Part shown: one piece after another, positions 24,973-33,873 of the stretch
Position numbering within the stretch: the first letter of the stretch is position 1
How the letters are laid out: the number at the start of each line of letters is the position of its first letter
Source: Methylomonas sp. LL1
GTDB lineage: Bacteria > Pseudomonadota > Gammaproteobacteria > Methylococcales > Methylomonadaceae
Assembly: GCF_015711015.1 (NCBI RefSeq)
Contig: NZ_CP064653.1
Location: 1,426,001 to 1,490,000, forward strand
DNA: 64,000 bases
Reading direction: 5' to 3'
Translations under genes and position numbers: made by a program
Notes under the pieces: model-generated
What the model was told of the DNA's origin: nothing
Seen by the model: only the letters and a program-made list of their open reading frames with translations
The model's database searches: none

Positions 24973-25446
24973 TCAATATTCGGCAACTTCTCGGAATTTT
25001 TCGATCAACTCAAGCGCGTTACCGATGGCCGACTCTGATTTCTCGCTCAGGTCTTCCAGGCTGGGGAAACCGAAACGATGCACATCGCGCAAGGTTTTAT
25101 CGACCACGATCAACTTGCCGACCAGAATAAATGCCCGGCCAAAACCTTCGTGCGTGATATTGATAACGGGCACGGCCATCAAGCCGCCTTTTTTCTCGAT
25201 CAATGATGCCAAGCTGTTGTAATACGCTTTAACACGCGCCAAGGTGATTTCGTCGGGGTCGCCGATAATCGGAATTTCACGTTTGCGTTCCTTGGTCAAC
25301 ACTAATGGGTCGATGATTTTTTCATCGGACCAACCTTCATAGGTATCGTAAGTATCCAATGCGCGAAGTTGCTTGATCATTTCGACGACGATTTCCGAAG
25401 TCATGTAAGGGTCGTTGGTTTCAACGGCTAATGCGGGTTGGGACAT
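24973..25446 (-). CDS. NifX-associated nitrogen fixation protein (DUF269)
   Basis: 157 residues from the ATG at 25446, which has AGGAG at good spacing; longer readings run into the upstream repeat. The family pattern is seen in YMTSEIVVEMIKQLRALDTYDTYEGWSDEKIIDPLVLTKE and, at the C-terminus, GRAFILVGKLIVVDKTLRDVHRFGFPS. The protein is a standard member of nifENX operons, with no proven activity. A 98-bp repeat separates it from nifX, so it may have its own message level. Confidence 0.93.
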   Translation of the reverse strand: MSQPALAVETNDPYMTSEIVVEMIKQLRALDTYDTYEGWSDEKIIDPLVLTKERKREIPIIGDPDEITLARVKAYYNSLASLIEKKGGLMAVPVINITHEGFGRAFILVGKLIVVDKTLRDVHRFGFPSLEDLSEKSESAIGNALELIEKFREVAEY

Positions 25447-25475
25447 GGTGGTTCTCCTGTGTGTTAAATTCGTTA

Positions 25476-25573
25476 TCGTTCCCATGCTCTGCGTGGAAAC
25501 GCATTTTGAACCGCTCTGCGGTTCGGGGCGCTGGAGCGTCCCTACCTGGGTTCCCACGCAAAACGTGGGAACC
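25476..25573. repeat. Hairpin repeat inserted between nifX and the DUF269 gene
   Basis: Contains GAACCGC/GCGGTTC (25508-25524) and a perfect ten-base dyad GGTTCCCACG (25549-25558) / CGTGGGAACC (25564-25573), with a partner GTTCCCATG...GCGTGGAAAC at 25478-25500. I recall this GTTCCCAC family from several gammaproteobacterial genomes. It interrupts an otherwise tightly packed operon. Confidence 0.8.
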
Positions 25574-25585
25574 ATTGATTTTCGA

Positions 25586-26017
25586 TCACTCTTCCCAGCC
25601 CTCATCCTCCATTGCATCAAACCTCTCGGCATTCGGGCCTTTATGCTGATTAATGGCCTTGGCCAACCAGCTTGATGGGCCGGATTTCATTTCGGCCTGC
25701 AAATCGGCCAGTAAATCCTTGATGGTGCTGCCTTCGTGAACCTTGATCGGCTGTATGCCCTGGGCGATGATCTGTTTGATCGCCGACGCGCCGACCGCCT
25801 GGCAATAAACGGCGGCGCAACCATCCAGCAATTGCAGCTTGACCGACAACTTGTCTTCGTTGCCGTCCTGGGCCAGATCGCCGAATTGGGCGGCCTCCAA
25901 TATTTCAACTTGTTCCGGATCGACCGCATAGACGGCAAACGACCGGGCCGAACCGAAATGTTGGTTGACGTGAACCATGTCGGTGGTGGCAAAAGCGACT
26001 TTAATGGCGGTTTCCAT
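25586..26017 (-). CDS. nifX: FeMo-cofactor carrier/assembly protein NifX
   Basis: 143 residues from the ATG at 26017 (METAIKVAFATTDMVHVNQHFG); AGAGG at the right spacing supports it, while ATGs at 26023 and 26053 are alternatives. It is a single NifX/NifB-C-terminal-type domain with the HFGSARSFAVYAV pattern that binds the NifB-co and VK clusters on their way to NifEN. The C-terminus has an added tail (SWLAKAINQHKGPNAERF). It follows nifN by about 45 bases. Confidence 0.93.
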   Translation of the reverse strand: METAIKVAFATTDMVHVNQHFGSARSFAVYAVDPEQVEILEAAQFGDLAQDGNEDKLSVKLQLLDGCAAVYCQAVGASAIKQIIAQGIQPIKVHEGSTIKDLLADLQAEMKSGPSSWLAKAINQHKGPNAERFDAMEDEGWEE

Positions 26018-26061
26018 GGGCATCCTCTGTTCGTTGGTATGCACTACGTGCATGCGGCGAG

Positions 26062-27459
26062 TTAATGACATGACGGCGAGCAAGCTTGTCGTTCGGATTC
26101 GGGTTTTTGCGCATAAGGAGAGTGATAGACCTCAATTTCTTCGTGGGCGAAATTTATCACCAGATTGGCCAGGTCGAACAAGGCTTGCCTTGTACCGCGA
26201 TAGCCGATCCAGGTTTTTTGATAGCCGCCAATGATGTCGTACAACGGAAAACCCGCACGCAGGATCGGAATTCCCAAACGCTCAGCACTGCCGACCGCGT
26301 GCGAATTACCGATCAGCAATTGCGCCCTATTTTCCTTGGCCATCAGCTCCAAATCTTCCAGGTCACCGATCTTGATACTGTCGACCGGCGCTTTCGCCAA
26401 TAACGGCGTATTGCCGGCGCTGATCGCCGCCACCACTTGCGCGCCCATGCCTTTCACCAAATGAATGAAGGCATTGAGCTGATCCGGGTCGGCGGCGATG
26501 GCGACTCGTAACTGGCCGAGCATGAAATGGGTGTCGAGCATGGCGTCCTGCAATTGTGAACGCTGGCGTTCTATCTTTTGCGGCACCGGTTGTTCGCTGA
26601 TTTCGGCCAAGGCCATGATCAGGGCGTCGTTGGCTTCCAGACCATACAGATGATCGAAATAATGGCTGGGCACGCCGGTTTTTTGCTGCAACAGCTCGCC
26701 GGCTTTTTGCAGCGAGGCGCCGATTACCAAGGTCGCCCTGGCTTCGCCCAGGGTCGCCATTTCCGACACCAAGGTGCCGCCGATGGTGACCGGCGAAAAC
26801 TCGTCTTCGGTCAAGCTGCCGTCCAGCGATTCGGATACGTCGGGTATCAGCACCGGCCGCAAATTGAATTGCTCGATCAAATCCCGCAAGGATTCCAGGT
26901 CGCCCGGCGTCAACATCGGACTGACCAGCACGTTGACTTGGCGTTGGCGATTGCCCGGCTTGGTGCCGGAGCTGGCCGCATCCGGTACCAGGACCTTGAC
27001 GATTTCGTAGATGGTGGCGGCGAAACCAGTTTCCACGCAGCCGGTAAAATCCGGGGTGTTAACCGCCACCACAGCCACATGCGCGTATTCCGGATACTTT
27101 TCCCGAAACTCGCGGACGTTGCGGTGCACATCGCAGCCCTGGGTTTCGGCCAGGCCGGTGGTCAACACCGTGATCAGGGCCGGGTTGGACTTTTCGGCAA
27201 TAGCCTTGATGCCTTCGATGACGTTTTCATCGGCGCCCAGCACCGAGCTGGCCTGATCCATTGCCGTGGTTTGCAACGGGATAGGCTCGCGGAAATGGCG
27301 GACGAAAAATACCTTGGCGAACGCGGTGCAACCTTGCGAACCGTGCAGCATCGGAATCGCCCGGTCGAAACCCAGACAGGCCAGCGATCCGCCCATCGGT
27401 TGGCTGGCTTTCAGCGGGTTGACCGACAGGGCTTTGTTGCGTTTGATGATTTCAGCCAT
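26062..27459 (-). CDS. nifN: Nitrogenase FeMo-cofactor scaffold, NifN
   Basis: 465 residues from the ATG at 27459, two bases after the nifE stop; the longer reading to 27594 overlaps nifE. NifN is the beta-type subunit of the NifEN scaffold, on which the Fe-S precursor receives Mo and homocitrate. Visible landmarks: [53 protein letters not shown] and the C-terminal [27 protein letters not shown]. Cysteines for the shared 4Fe-4S cluster are in place. Length is usual. Confidence 0.96.
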   Translation of the reverse strand: MAEIIKRNKALSVNPLKASQPMGGSLACLGFDRAIPMLHGSQGCTAFAKVFFVRHFREPIPLQTTAMDQASSVLGADENVIEGIKAIAEKSNPALITVLTTGLAETQGCDVHRNVREFREKYPEYAHVAVVAVNTPDFTGCVETGFAATIYEIVKVLVPDAASSGTKPGNRQRQVNVLVSPMLTPGDLESLRDLIEQFNLRPVLIPDVSESLDGSLTEDEFSPVTIGGTLVSEMATLGEARATLVIGASLQKAGELLQQKTGVPSHYFDHLYGLEANDALIMALAEISEQPVPQKIERQRSQLQDAMLDTHFMLGQLRVAIAADPDQLNAFIHLVKGMGAQVVAAISAGNTPLLAKAPVDSIKIGDLEDLELMAKENRAQLLIGNSHAVGSAERLGIPILRAGFPLYDIIGGYQKTWIGYRGTRQALFDLANLVINFAHEEIEVYHSPYAQKPESERQACSPSCH

Positions 27460-27461
27460 GA

Positions 27462-28934
27462 CTACGCACCAACCGCTTGAGCAGAGTGAATGGCATCGTT
27501 CGCGGCCGATGCGCCTCCTTCGTCGGCACATCCTATCGTGGTGTTCAACGATTTTGCCGTCTTCCACGGCGCCGTCGCCCTGACCGACGACCAAACCGGA
27601 CTTTCCAGCGTCAACGCCAGTTGCCGCACCAACTCCAGCATGCCTTGATAGCCTTCATAACCGAATTCCCGCTCCTGATTGATGTCCAGGAACGGAATCT
27701 TCGCCTTCAAGGCGGTGTACATATTCCGGCCACCGGCGATCAGAATGTCGGCTTTGTAATCGTGGACGATCTGGATCAGTTGTTTCGGACTACCATCTTC
27801 TATCATCAAAGTGTCTTCGCCCATCAATTCGCGTATCCGCGCCTTGTCTTCCTCGGTGGATTTCTTGGTACCGGTGGCGACCACCACCATCCCTAAATCC
27901 TGCAAGGCCGAAATCACCGACCAGCTTTTCACGCCGCCGGTAAACAGCAGCACCCGCTTGCCTTTCAAGCGTTCTTTCCACGGCGCCAGTAACTCGCGGA
28001 TACGCGCTTCTTCGCGGGCGATAATGGCTTCGGTACGTTCGATTAAGTCGGGATCGTTAATCACCCGAGCAAAGTCGCGCAAGGCCTGGCTGGTATCGGT
28101 AATGCCGTAGAAGCTGCCTTCGAACCAGGGTGTGCCGTAGCTTTGTTGCAGCTTGCGGGCCACATTGACCATGGCCTTGGAGCACACCATCATGTTGACT
28201 TCGGCCTTGTGCATGGTCTGCACTTCGCGGAAGCGGGCGTCGCCGGATAGGGTGCAAAGAACCCGCAGGCCCATCTCATCCAGCAACGGCAACACATGCC
28301 AGAATTCGCCGGCGATGTTGTATTCGCCGACCAGATTGACGTCGTGAACCTTGATGCCGGGCCGTTCGGTGCCGGGTGGCAGAGGATCGGGATCGCGGGT
28401 GCCGATCACATGCTTGACCATGGCGTCGCCGGCAATGCGGTTGCCCAGATTCTTGGTGCCGTAAAAACCGGCACAATCGATAGGAATTACCGGCACGCCC
28501 CAACGTTCGGCGGCGGATTTGCAGGTGGCGTTGATGTCGTCGCCGACCAGGGCCGGCACGCAGGTGTTATAAATGAAGACCGCCGGCGGATTGTAGCTGT
28601 CGATGGCTTGCTTGATGGAATGGAACAGCCGTTTCTCGCTACGGCCCATCACCACGTCCTGTTCGGTCAAATCAGTGGTCATGCCGATCCGGTACAACTC
28701 GGAGCCGGAAGAGCGGGTGCCGCGGTTATCCCAGGAACTGCCGGCGCAGGCTATCGGCCCATGGACGATATGGGCGACATCGGCGATCGGCAACAGCGCA
28801 ATCTGCGCGCCGTCGAAGGCGCAACCGCCCGCCGCCGAACCGGGTTTCGGTTTGGCGCAGCCGGACTTTTCCTTCTTGTTATGCTCGCAGGCTGGCTCGT
28901 CTAACAGTTCCGCAATGTCTTTGCTCGATTTCAT
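27462..28934 (-). CDS. nifE: Nitrogenase FeMo-cofactor scaffold, NifE
   Basis: 490 residues. Alpha-type subunit of NifEN. Landmarks: the N-terminal Cys-rich [11 protein letters not shown] stretch, [33 protein letters not shown], and the cofactor pocket region [17 protein letters not shown]; the C-terminal half has [26 protein letters not shown] precedes the ATG. It is the first gene of the nif operon here. nifHDK are not in the window, so they must be elsewhere. A perfect sigma-54 promoter is 30 bases upstream. Confidence 0.97.
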   Translation of the reverse strand: MKSSKDIAELLDEPACEHNKKEKSGCAKPKPGSAAGGCAFDGAQIALLPIADVAHIVHGPIACAGSSWDNRGTRSSGSELYRIGMTTDLTEQDVVMGRSEKRLFHSIKQAIDSYNPPAVFIYNTCVPALVGDDINATCKSAAERWGVPVIPIDCAGFYGTKNLGNRIAGDAMVKHVIGTRDPDPLPPGTERPGIKVHDVNLVGEYNIAGEFWHVLPLLDEMGLRVLCTLSGDARFREVQTMHKAEVNMMVCSKAMVNVARKLQQSYGTPWFEGSFYGITDTSQALRDFARVINDPDLIERTEAIIAREEARIRELLAPWKERLKGKRVLLFTGGVKSWSVISALQDLGMVVVATGTKKSTEEDKARIRELMGEDTLMIEDGSPKQLIQIVHDYKADILIAGGRNMYTALKAKIPFLDINQEREFGYEGYQGMLELVRQLALTLESPVWSSVRATAPWKTAKSLNTTIGCADEGGASAANDAIHSAQAVGA

Positions 28935-28963
28935 GGCTACACCTCAGGTTTTGTAAGGGATAA

Positions 28964-28979
28964 TGCAACCGCTGTGCCA
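28964..28979 (-). promoter_or_regulatory. Sigma-54 promoter of nifENX
   Basis: On the minus strand the sequence is TGGCACAGCGGTTGCA, an exact match to the -24/-12 consensus TGGCAC-N5-TTGCA. It ends 30 bases before the nifE start, leaving a short leader. With the NifA site at 29024-29039 it shows control by RpoN and NifA. Confidence 0.95.
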
Positions 28980-29023
28980 TTTGTTAAGACATTGACTTTA
29001 TTGGAGTTGATGGATTTAGTGTT

Positions 29024-29039
29024 TGTAGCAAAGACGACA
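29024..29039. promoter_or_regulatory. NifA upstream activator site for nifENX
   Basis: TGT-AGCAAAGACG-ACA, an exact TGT-N10-ACA site. It lies about 50 bp upstream of the -24 element of the nifE promoter, closer than the more common 80-150 bp. It also lies 180 bp from the divergent aldo/keto reductase start, but no sigma-54 site faces that gene. Confidence 0.85.
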
Positions 29040-29220
29040 AAAGCAGTGGATTACGAAACGATGATTACAATTGGAGCGCATCCATCGCTTACTTTATCTT
29101 CAGTAATTCGATACATCCCGCCGGCGGTTAAATCCCCGGTTTTCAGAACAGCGCAAAAACAGCTTGGTAATTTGATAAGCTCGGTTAACATGCCAGGCAA
29201 AATTATCATCCGGAGGCCCC

Positions 29221-30066
29221 ATGACTGACACTAACTTTATACTCTCGGCTAATGGCGTGCGGGTGCCCGGCATTATTTACGGCACGGCCTGGAAGAAAGA
29301 ACACACCGCTCGCTTAGTGGAACAGGCATTGGAAGCCGGCTTTCGCGGTATCGATACGGCCTGCCAACCCAAGCATTACCATGAAGCCGGCGTCGGTGAC
29401 GCGCTATCGGCCTGCGTCCGGCGTGGATTGAGCCGCGATCGGATTTATCTACAAACCAAATTCACGCCGTTGAACGGCCACGATCCCCTGCAAATCCCGT
29501 ACGACCCCGATGCGGTATTGGCCGAGCAAGTGTCGCAATCTTTTCAAGCCTCGCTGCGCAATCTGCAAACCGATTATCTGGATTGTCTGGTACTGCATTC
29601 GCCGCTGGCCGATCGTCAACAATTGCTGGAAGTCTGGCGGGCCATGGAAGGTATTTTTCAGGCGGGCGGGGCCAAGCAATTGGGCATCAGTAATTGCTAC
29701 GAGCCCGAAGTGTTCAAGTTTTTATATCAGGCCGCCACGGTCAAACCGGCCGTGATCCAAAACCGGTTTTACGCCGACACTGATCACGACCGCGACATTC
29801 GCCAATTTTGCCGCCAGCAAGGGGTTATTTATCAAAGTTTCTGGACTTTGACCGCCAATCCCAAAATCCTGGCCGACACTGTAATCCAAGACCTGGCCAC
29901 CACATACCAACGCAGCTCGGCGCAAATCTTTTTCCGTTATTTGACTCAAATCGGCATCGTGCCGTTGACCGGCACCAGCTCGGTGGATCACATGCGGGCG
30001 GATTTAGCGATTTTCGAATTTAAGCTGACCGAGGATGAATGCGCCGAGATTCAGCGTTTGCTTTAA
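29221..30066 (+). CDS. Aldo/keto reductase
   Basis: 281-residue NADPH-type aldo/keto reductase (TIM barrel). The catalytic set is visible: Asp in FRGIDTACQP, Tyr in HYHEAG, Lys in LQTKFTP and His in CLVLHSPLA, plus LGISNCYEPEV. GGAGG precedes the ATG. It is divergent from nifE across a 286-bp region. The substrate is unknown. Similar genes are found near nif clusters in some gammaproteobacteria, but I see no NifA-dependent promoter for it here. Confidence 0.93.
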   Translation: MTDTNFILSANGVRVPGIIYGTAWKKEHTARLVEQALEAGFRGIDTACQPKHYHEAGVGDALSACVRRGLSRDRIYLQTKFTPLNGHDPLQIPYDPDAVLAEQVSQSFQASLRNLQTDYLDCLVLHSPLADRQQLLEVWRAMEGIFQAGGAKQLGISNCYEPEVFKFLYQAATVKPAVIQNRFYADTDHDRDIRQFCRQQGVIYQSFWTLTANPKILADTVIQDLATTYQRSSAQIFFRYLTQIGIVPLTGTSSVDHMRADLAIFEFKLTEDECAEIQRLL

Positions 30067-30088
30067 CTATGGCGCGGAGCAAACATGG

Positions 30089-30853
30089 CTAGGACAGTGT
30101 GACCGCCGCCTTATTCACCTGAAATATTGCAACCGGGTTTGCCGGAATTTTCATTCTGAACGTCACACCCTTGCCATTCAGCCCATCAAGCACCTCGATA
30201 CAACCCTGATGCATCGCAATCGTTTGATAGGCGTTAAACAGGCCAAAGCCGCTGGACTGGAAGCCGCGCGGCAGGTTGGAGGCCGAGACATATTTGCAGA
30301 AAATACTGGCACGCTCATTCATGGGTATGCCTGGACCATCATCCATTACCGAGATCTGGACATTATTGTTTCCGTCTTGTTCGATCAGGACCTTGACGAT
30401 GCCGCCCTTGTCACCGATGAACTTCAGCGCATTGGAAATTAAGTTGTTGATGGCAAACAGGCGAATTTTCAGCATGTCCCAATAGACGTAATCCGGCAGT
30501 TCGCCGACCGAAACCGAAAAATCCACCTTTTTACATCGCGCTTCGTTGCGAAAGGTATTCTCGATGATTCGGGCTTTCTCGGTCAATTGGGCTCGGCTGA
30601 TCAGTTTAGGCGCGATTTGCTCCTGACCGGCTTGCATTCTGGAAGTGGTGAGCATGTTTTGCACCAGCTCCAACATGTCGGCGCCGGCCTGTTGGGCGTT
30701 GGATAAATCGCTCAATAATTGCTCTATATCCACTCTACCCGATTTGACATCCTGCTGGATCAATTCCAGCGTGCCCAAAATGACGTTCAGTGGCGATTTC
30801 AAATCGTGCGTGACGGTAGCAATAAAATCGATTTCTTTGATGCGGGTATCCAT
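30089..30853 (-). CDS. Soluble histidine kinase without sensor domain
   Basis: 254 residues made only of the kinase core. HisKA is at the N-terminus with the phospho-acceptor His at residue 16 (THDLKSPLNVILG). The ATP-binding domain has the N-box NLISNALKF, the G1 box DDGPGIP and a G2-like SSGFGLFN. There is no transmembrane segment, PAS or GAF domain and no receiver gene nearby, so signal input must come from another protein. It ends close to the aldo/keto reductase (convergent) and lies between the nif and rnf operons. A link to nitrogen fixation is only positional. Confidence 0.88.
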   Translation of the reverse strand: MDTRIKEIDFIATVTHDLKSPLNVILGTLELIQQDVKSGRVDIEQLLSDLSNAQQAGADMLELVQNMLTTSRMQAGQEQIAPKLISRAQLTEKARIIENTFRNEARCKKVDFSVSVGELPDYVYWDMLKIRLFAINNLISNALKFIGDKGGIVKVLIEQDGNNNVQISVMDDGPGIPMNERASIFCKYVSASNLPRGFQSSGFGLFNAYQTIAMHQGCIEVLDGLNGKGVTFRMKIPANPVAIFQVNKAAVTLS

Positions 30854-31097
30854 TAAAAATGGCCTGTAAGGTGAAGGGAATTATCATCTATAGGAGCAAT
30901 AAATATACCAACTCATTATGTCGGTTTTATTACAAATAAGGCGGCATGCCTGCACTGTTATAGTGCTTATTTCCCGCTATCGGCACATGAGGCGCACCAA
31001 GATAAACCCATTCCAGCCAGTCTACTTGGGTGGCGAATGATGGGCTTGCTGCTCGGCCCATCCCTCTCCCGGTTGGATGCGTTTGTTACGCAATGGC

Positions 31098-31805
31098 TTA
31101 CTCGTGCGCCGCAAAGCGTTTTCTTTCCTCGGGACCGCGGCCCAAGGCTTTCGCCATCCACGGTGGTGGCGCATCGAAAACTTGTTGAAATTCACGCAGT
31201 TTTTCAACCGCGCCGATCACATCCGGCACCTTGATCGGGTAAATATCGGCGCGGATGACTTTGGCCGCCGCCGGACCACCGATCGATTGCACGAACAGCA
31301 CATGGCAGTCCTGGATCATGCTGGCGCGGAACAAGTTGCGGTCATCGGCGCTGTCGGCTTCCACGGTTGAGCGAATATCGATCAAGCGGTAATCGTCGCG
31401 GGATAATTGATACACCAGAAAACGGATGCAGGAACCGAAATGGCCGTTCAACAACGATCCGCTGTTGGAAGCCACGGCCACGCGAATCGATTCCGGCATA
31501 TCGCCCTCTTTATAAGGCATGGCTTGCGGCAAATCCTCATCGCCCTCCTCCTCGCCCCACAAATAACGAACCGCCAGCTTGATGTTTTCCAGACCGATAC
31601 CGATGTCTTCACCATCTTCTTCGCCATCCAGACTGCCGATGCCGGTCTTCAAATTGGTGACGGTAATCGCCTTCAATTTTTCATCATCCAGCGGCGATCC
31701 AACCTTCTCGTGCAGCACACTGATCAATTTGGGTACATCGACGCCGGGCAGGACGCGCGAAGCCAACGCGACGCGTAAAGCCAGTTCTCGTGATAATTGA
31801 CTCAT
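31098..31805 (-). CDS. NafY/NifX-like FeMo-cofactor binding protein
   Basis: 235 residues from the ATG at 31805, after AAAGGTG. The N-terminal domain (about 1-105) is helical and has an acidic part (GEEDGEDIGIG). The C-terminal half (about 110-215) is a NifX-type domain with SGSLLNGHFGSCIRF, whose His corresponds to the cofactor ligand known in NafY. In Azotobacter nafY stands next to rnf, as here. Family members hold FeMo-co and help insert it into apo-nitrogenase. Last gene of the rnf operon; naming it NafY rather than NifY is a judgement. Confidence 0.88.
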   Translation of the reverse strand: MSQLSRELALRVALASRVLPGVDVPKLISVLHEKVGSPLDDEKLKAITVTNLKTGIGSLDGEEDGEDIGIGLENIKLAVRYLWGEEEGDEDLPQAMPYKEGDMPESIRVAVASNSGSLLNGHFGSCIRFLVYQLSRDDYRLIDIRSTVEADSADDRNLFRASMIQDCHVLFVQSIGGPAAAKVIRADIYPIKVPDVIGAVEKLREFQQVFDAPPPWMAKALGRGPEERKRFAAHE

Positions 31806-31830
31806 AATTTCACCTTTATGGAATGTGGTG

Positions 31831-32142
31831 TTATTGACCCGGATGGGCTTCGCGCCAGCCGGCATAACCGCCCGCCAGACTGTAGACTTGCTTGAAGCCG
31901 AAATCGCAAAACATCTCCGCCAAATGCTCGCTGGCATGGCCAAAGTAGCAATAAATCAGCATATCGCGCGCTTTATCGCCCTTCTTCAGCAGACTATCGC
32001 GCAATTGCTCATGCACATGCATGGCGTTATCAATGTGGCCGGCGCGGTAATCCTTTAAATCCCGACAATCCAGGATTAAGGGATTGGCGTCGGCTATCAA
32101 TTTTTCCGCTTCAACGGCGGAGACTGTTTTGAACGGCTTCAT
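31831..32142 (-). CDS. Single-domain rhodanese
   Basis: 103 residues forming one rhodanese domain: ILDCRDLKDYRAGHI near the N-terminus and active-site Cys in LIYCYFGHAS. It transfers sulfane sulfur to a thiophilic acceptor. The active loop YCYFGHAS is of the six-residue type. It lies between the rnf-linked unknown and the NafY-like gene, 25 bases before the latter. Sulfur donation for nitrogenase cluster building is a reasonable inference. Confidence 0.9.
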   Translation of the reverse strand: MKPFKTVSAVEAEKLIADANPLILDCRDLKDYRAGHIDNAMHVHEQLRDSLLKKGDKARDMLIYCYFGHASEHLAEMFCDFGFKQVYSLAGGYAGWREAHPGQ

Positions 32143-32173
32143 TATGATTGACCTTTATGTGACGACGGATTGT

Positions 32174-32743
32174 TTAAACCGGACCGACAGCCGCATCCTT
32201 TTTGACCACGATGGTTTTGCTCAGGCCCTCGTCAAAACTGATAGGATCGGTTTTGATTTTGAAACTTTTTGCGGCTTCGTAGACTGTCACGACCTTGTCT
32301 TCGGCGGATTGGCCTTTCAGATCGGCTTTTTCGATATACAGCAGTTCCAAGGTTTCATTCCAGACCATGCCTTCTTTATACGGCACAAACTTGAATGTGA
32401 TTCCTTCCAGCACCATTTGCATCGGCGTAGCGATGTTTTCGACGTAAAACAGGGTCAGCGTGTCCGGGTTCAAGAAGCTTTTGTATTTTTCAATAAAAAC
32501 CGGCACGTGTTGTAATTCATCGAACAAACCATTCACAAAAATCAATTTTTCGCTATCAGCCAAAATAGCAGTCTGGTGCAGCAGCAATTCCGGCGGTTTG
32601 CGATCGGTGGTCGAGCCTTCGCGGAACGAGCCCTCGACCAACACCAAATCGCCGCGATAAGCGGAAATGCCTTTTTCGCTGGTAGCACCCAACACGTTGG
32701 TGATAAAAGTCAGACCTTGTTTGTCAAAGCTTTCGAGTAGCAT
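32174..32743 (-). CDS. Unknown protein in rnf operon
   Basis: 189 residues (MLLESFDKQGLTFITNVLG...). I do not recognise the family. No signal peptide or membrane helix is seen and it has no Cys. It is rich in alternating hydrophobic beta-like stretches (LVLVEGSFREGS, KLIFVNGLFDELQ, TLTLFYVENI, MVLEGITFKFVPY). It lies between rnfH and the rhodanese gene with AGGAG upstream, and is probably regulated by NifA with rnf. A cytosolic accessory to Rnf or NafY would fit. Confidence 0.75.
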   Translation of the reverse strand: MLLESFDKQGLTFITNVLGATSEKGISAYRGDLVLVEGSFREGSTTDRKPPELLLHQTAILADSEKLIFVNGLFDELQHVPVFIEKYKSFLNPDTLTLFYVENIATPMQMVLEGITFKFVPYKEGMVWNETLELLYIEKADLKGQSAEDKVVTVYEAAKSFKIKTDPISFDEGLSKTIVVKKDAAVGPV

Positions 32744-32821
32744 GGAATTTCTCCTGATTAAAAATTCTGGTGTTCCCGTTCGCCGCTTTTCGAAAAAAAG
32801 CGCCAGCCGGGCAATAATCTG

Positions 32822-33091
32822 TTAGTCAACTTCAACTCGGCGCCGTTGCACTTGCTGCGGATCGGCGGTGATCTTGCGGTAAATTTCCACCCGGTCGCCT
32901 TCCTTGACCGGGGCATCCAACTTGGAAAGCTTGCCGAAAATACCGACTTTTTGCGTAGTCAGATCGATATGCGGATATTGGCTTAATACCCCGGACAACT
33001 CGATAGCCTGTTGCACGGTGCTGCCTTCCGGCACTTCCAGGCGCAACCACAATTGTCTCTCGGATTCCGCGTAACACACCCCTACGTTCAT
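32822..33091 (-). CDS. rnfH: RnfH family protein (ubiquitin-like fold)
   Basis: 89 residues. The RnfH pattern is seen in VGVCYAESERQLWLRLEVPEGSTVQQAIELSGVL, VGIFGKLSKLDAPVKEGDRVEIYR and the basic end QVQRRRVE. It is a beta-grasp protein of unknown precise role, found with rnf genes. It starts 11 bases after rnfE. Confidence 0.92.
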   Translation of the reverse strand: MNVGVCYAESERQLWLRLEVPEGSTVQQAIELSGVLSQYPHIDLTTQKVGIFGKLSKLDAPVKEGDRVEIYRKITADPQQVQRRRVEVD

Positions 33092-33102
33092 GGTTTTACT
33101 CC

Positions 33103-33816
33103 TTAACTGTCTTGTTCGGCCAATTGCAGACTTTCGATTTCCAGGCTGGGTGATTGTTTTGCGACAGCCCTTTTATCCAGCAGGCGCTTGGCCGCCACCA
33201 TAAACCCCAGCATAATGAAGCCACCCGGTGGCAAGGCCATCAGCAGGAAGCCCTTGTACTCGGGAATCACGGTCAGTTCCATGAAGCGAAAGCTATCCCC
33301 CAGCAATACCGAGGCATTGGCGAACAAGGTGCCGGCACCGCTGATTTCCCGCGCCGCGCCCAAAACCACCATCGCCAGGGTAAATCCGACCCCCATCATC
33401 AAACCGTCCCAGATCGACGGCATCACCGGCTGTTTGGAAGCGAAGGCTTCCGCCCGGCCCAGAATCACGCAATTGGTCACGATCAACGGAATAAAAAGGC
33501 CCAGCACTTTATGTAATTCGTGCATCCAGGCATTCAAAAAAATATCCACCAGCGTCACCAGCGCGGCGATCAGCAATACAAAGATCGGAATCCGAATTTC
33601 CGATGGAATCAATTGCCGGCTGACCGAAACCAATCCGTTGGAAGCCAGCATCACCACCATGGTTGCCAAGCCCATCCCCAGACCGTTGGTAGCGGTGCCG
33701 GTTACCGCCAGCAACGGACACAGGGCCAGATTTTGAGTCAGTACCACGTTGTTATCCCACAAACCGTCTTTGGCGATTTTTCGGTAGGGTTGGGAAAAGA
33801 ATAGGGCTAGTTTCAT
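33103..33816 (-). CDS. rnfE: Rnf electron transport complex subunit E
   Basis: 237-residue inner-membrane protein with six helices, paired in fold with RnfA. Landmarks: NLALCPLLAVTGTATNGLGMGLAT at the N-terminus and LIVTNCVILGRAEAFASKQPV, whose Cys residues hold the membrane 2Fe-2S cluster together with RnfA. It is part of the ion-coupled complex that gives low-potential electrons to ferredoxin for nitrogenase. Confidence 0.95.
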   Translation of the reverse strand: MKLALFFSQPYRKIAKDGLWDNNVVLTQNLALCPLLAVTGTATNGLGMGLATMVVMLASNGLVSVSRQLIPSEIRIPIFVLLIAALVTLVDIFLNAWMHELHKVLGLFIPLIVTNCVILGRAEAFASKQPVMPSIWDGLMMGVGFTLAMVVLGAAREISGAGTLFANASVLLGDSFRFMELTVIPEYKGFLLMALPPGGFIMLGFMVAAKRLLDKRAVAKQSPSLEIESLQLAEQDS

Positions 33817-33873
33817 GTGAGTTCTCCTAGTTGGAGCCTGCTGTTAACCGGTTGCCACTTGCGCGGCCTGCCT

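Noticed and set aside
26578-27480. 300-codon plus-strand frame opposite nifN
   Set aside because: nifN on the minus strand is certain.
28974-29228. 84-codon plus-strand frame over the nifE promoter
   Set aside because: It covers the sigma-54 promoter and NifA site, has no ribosome site or motif, and overlaps the aldo/keto reductase start.
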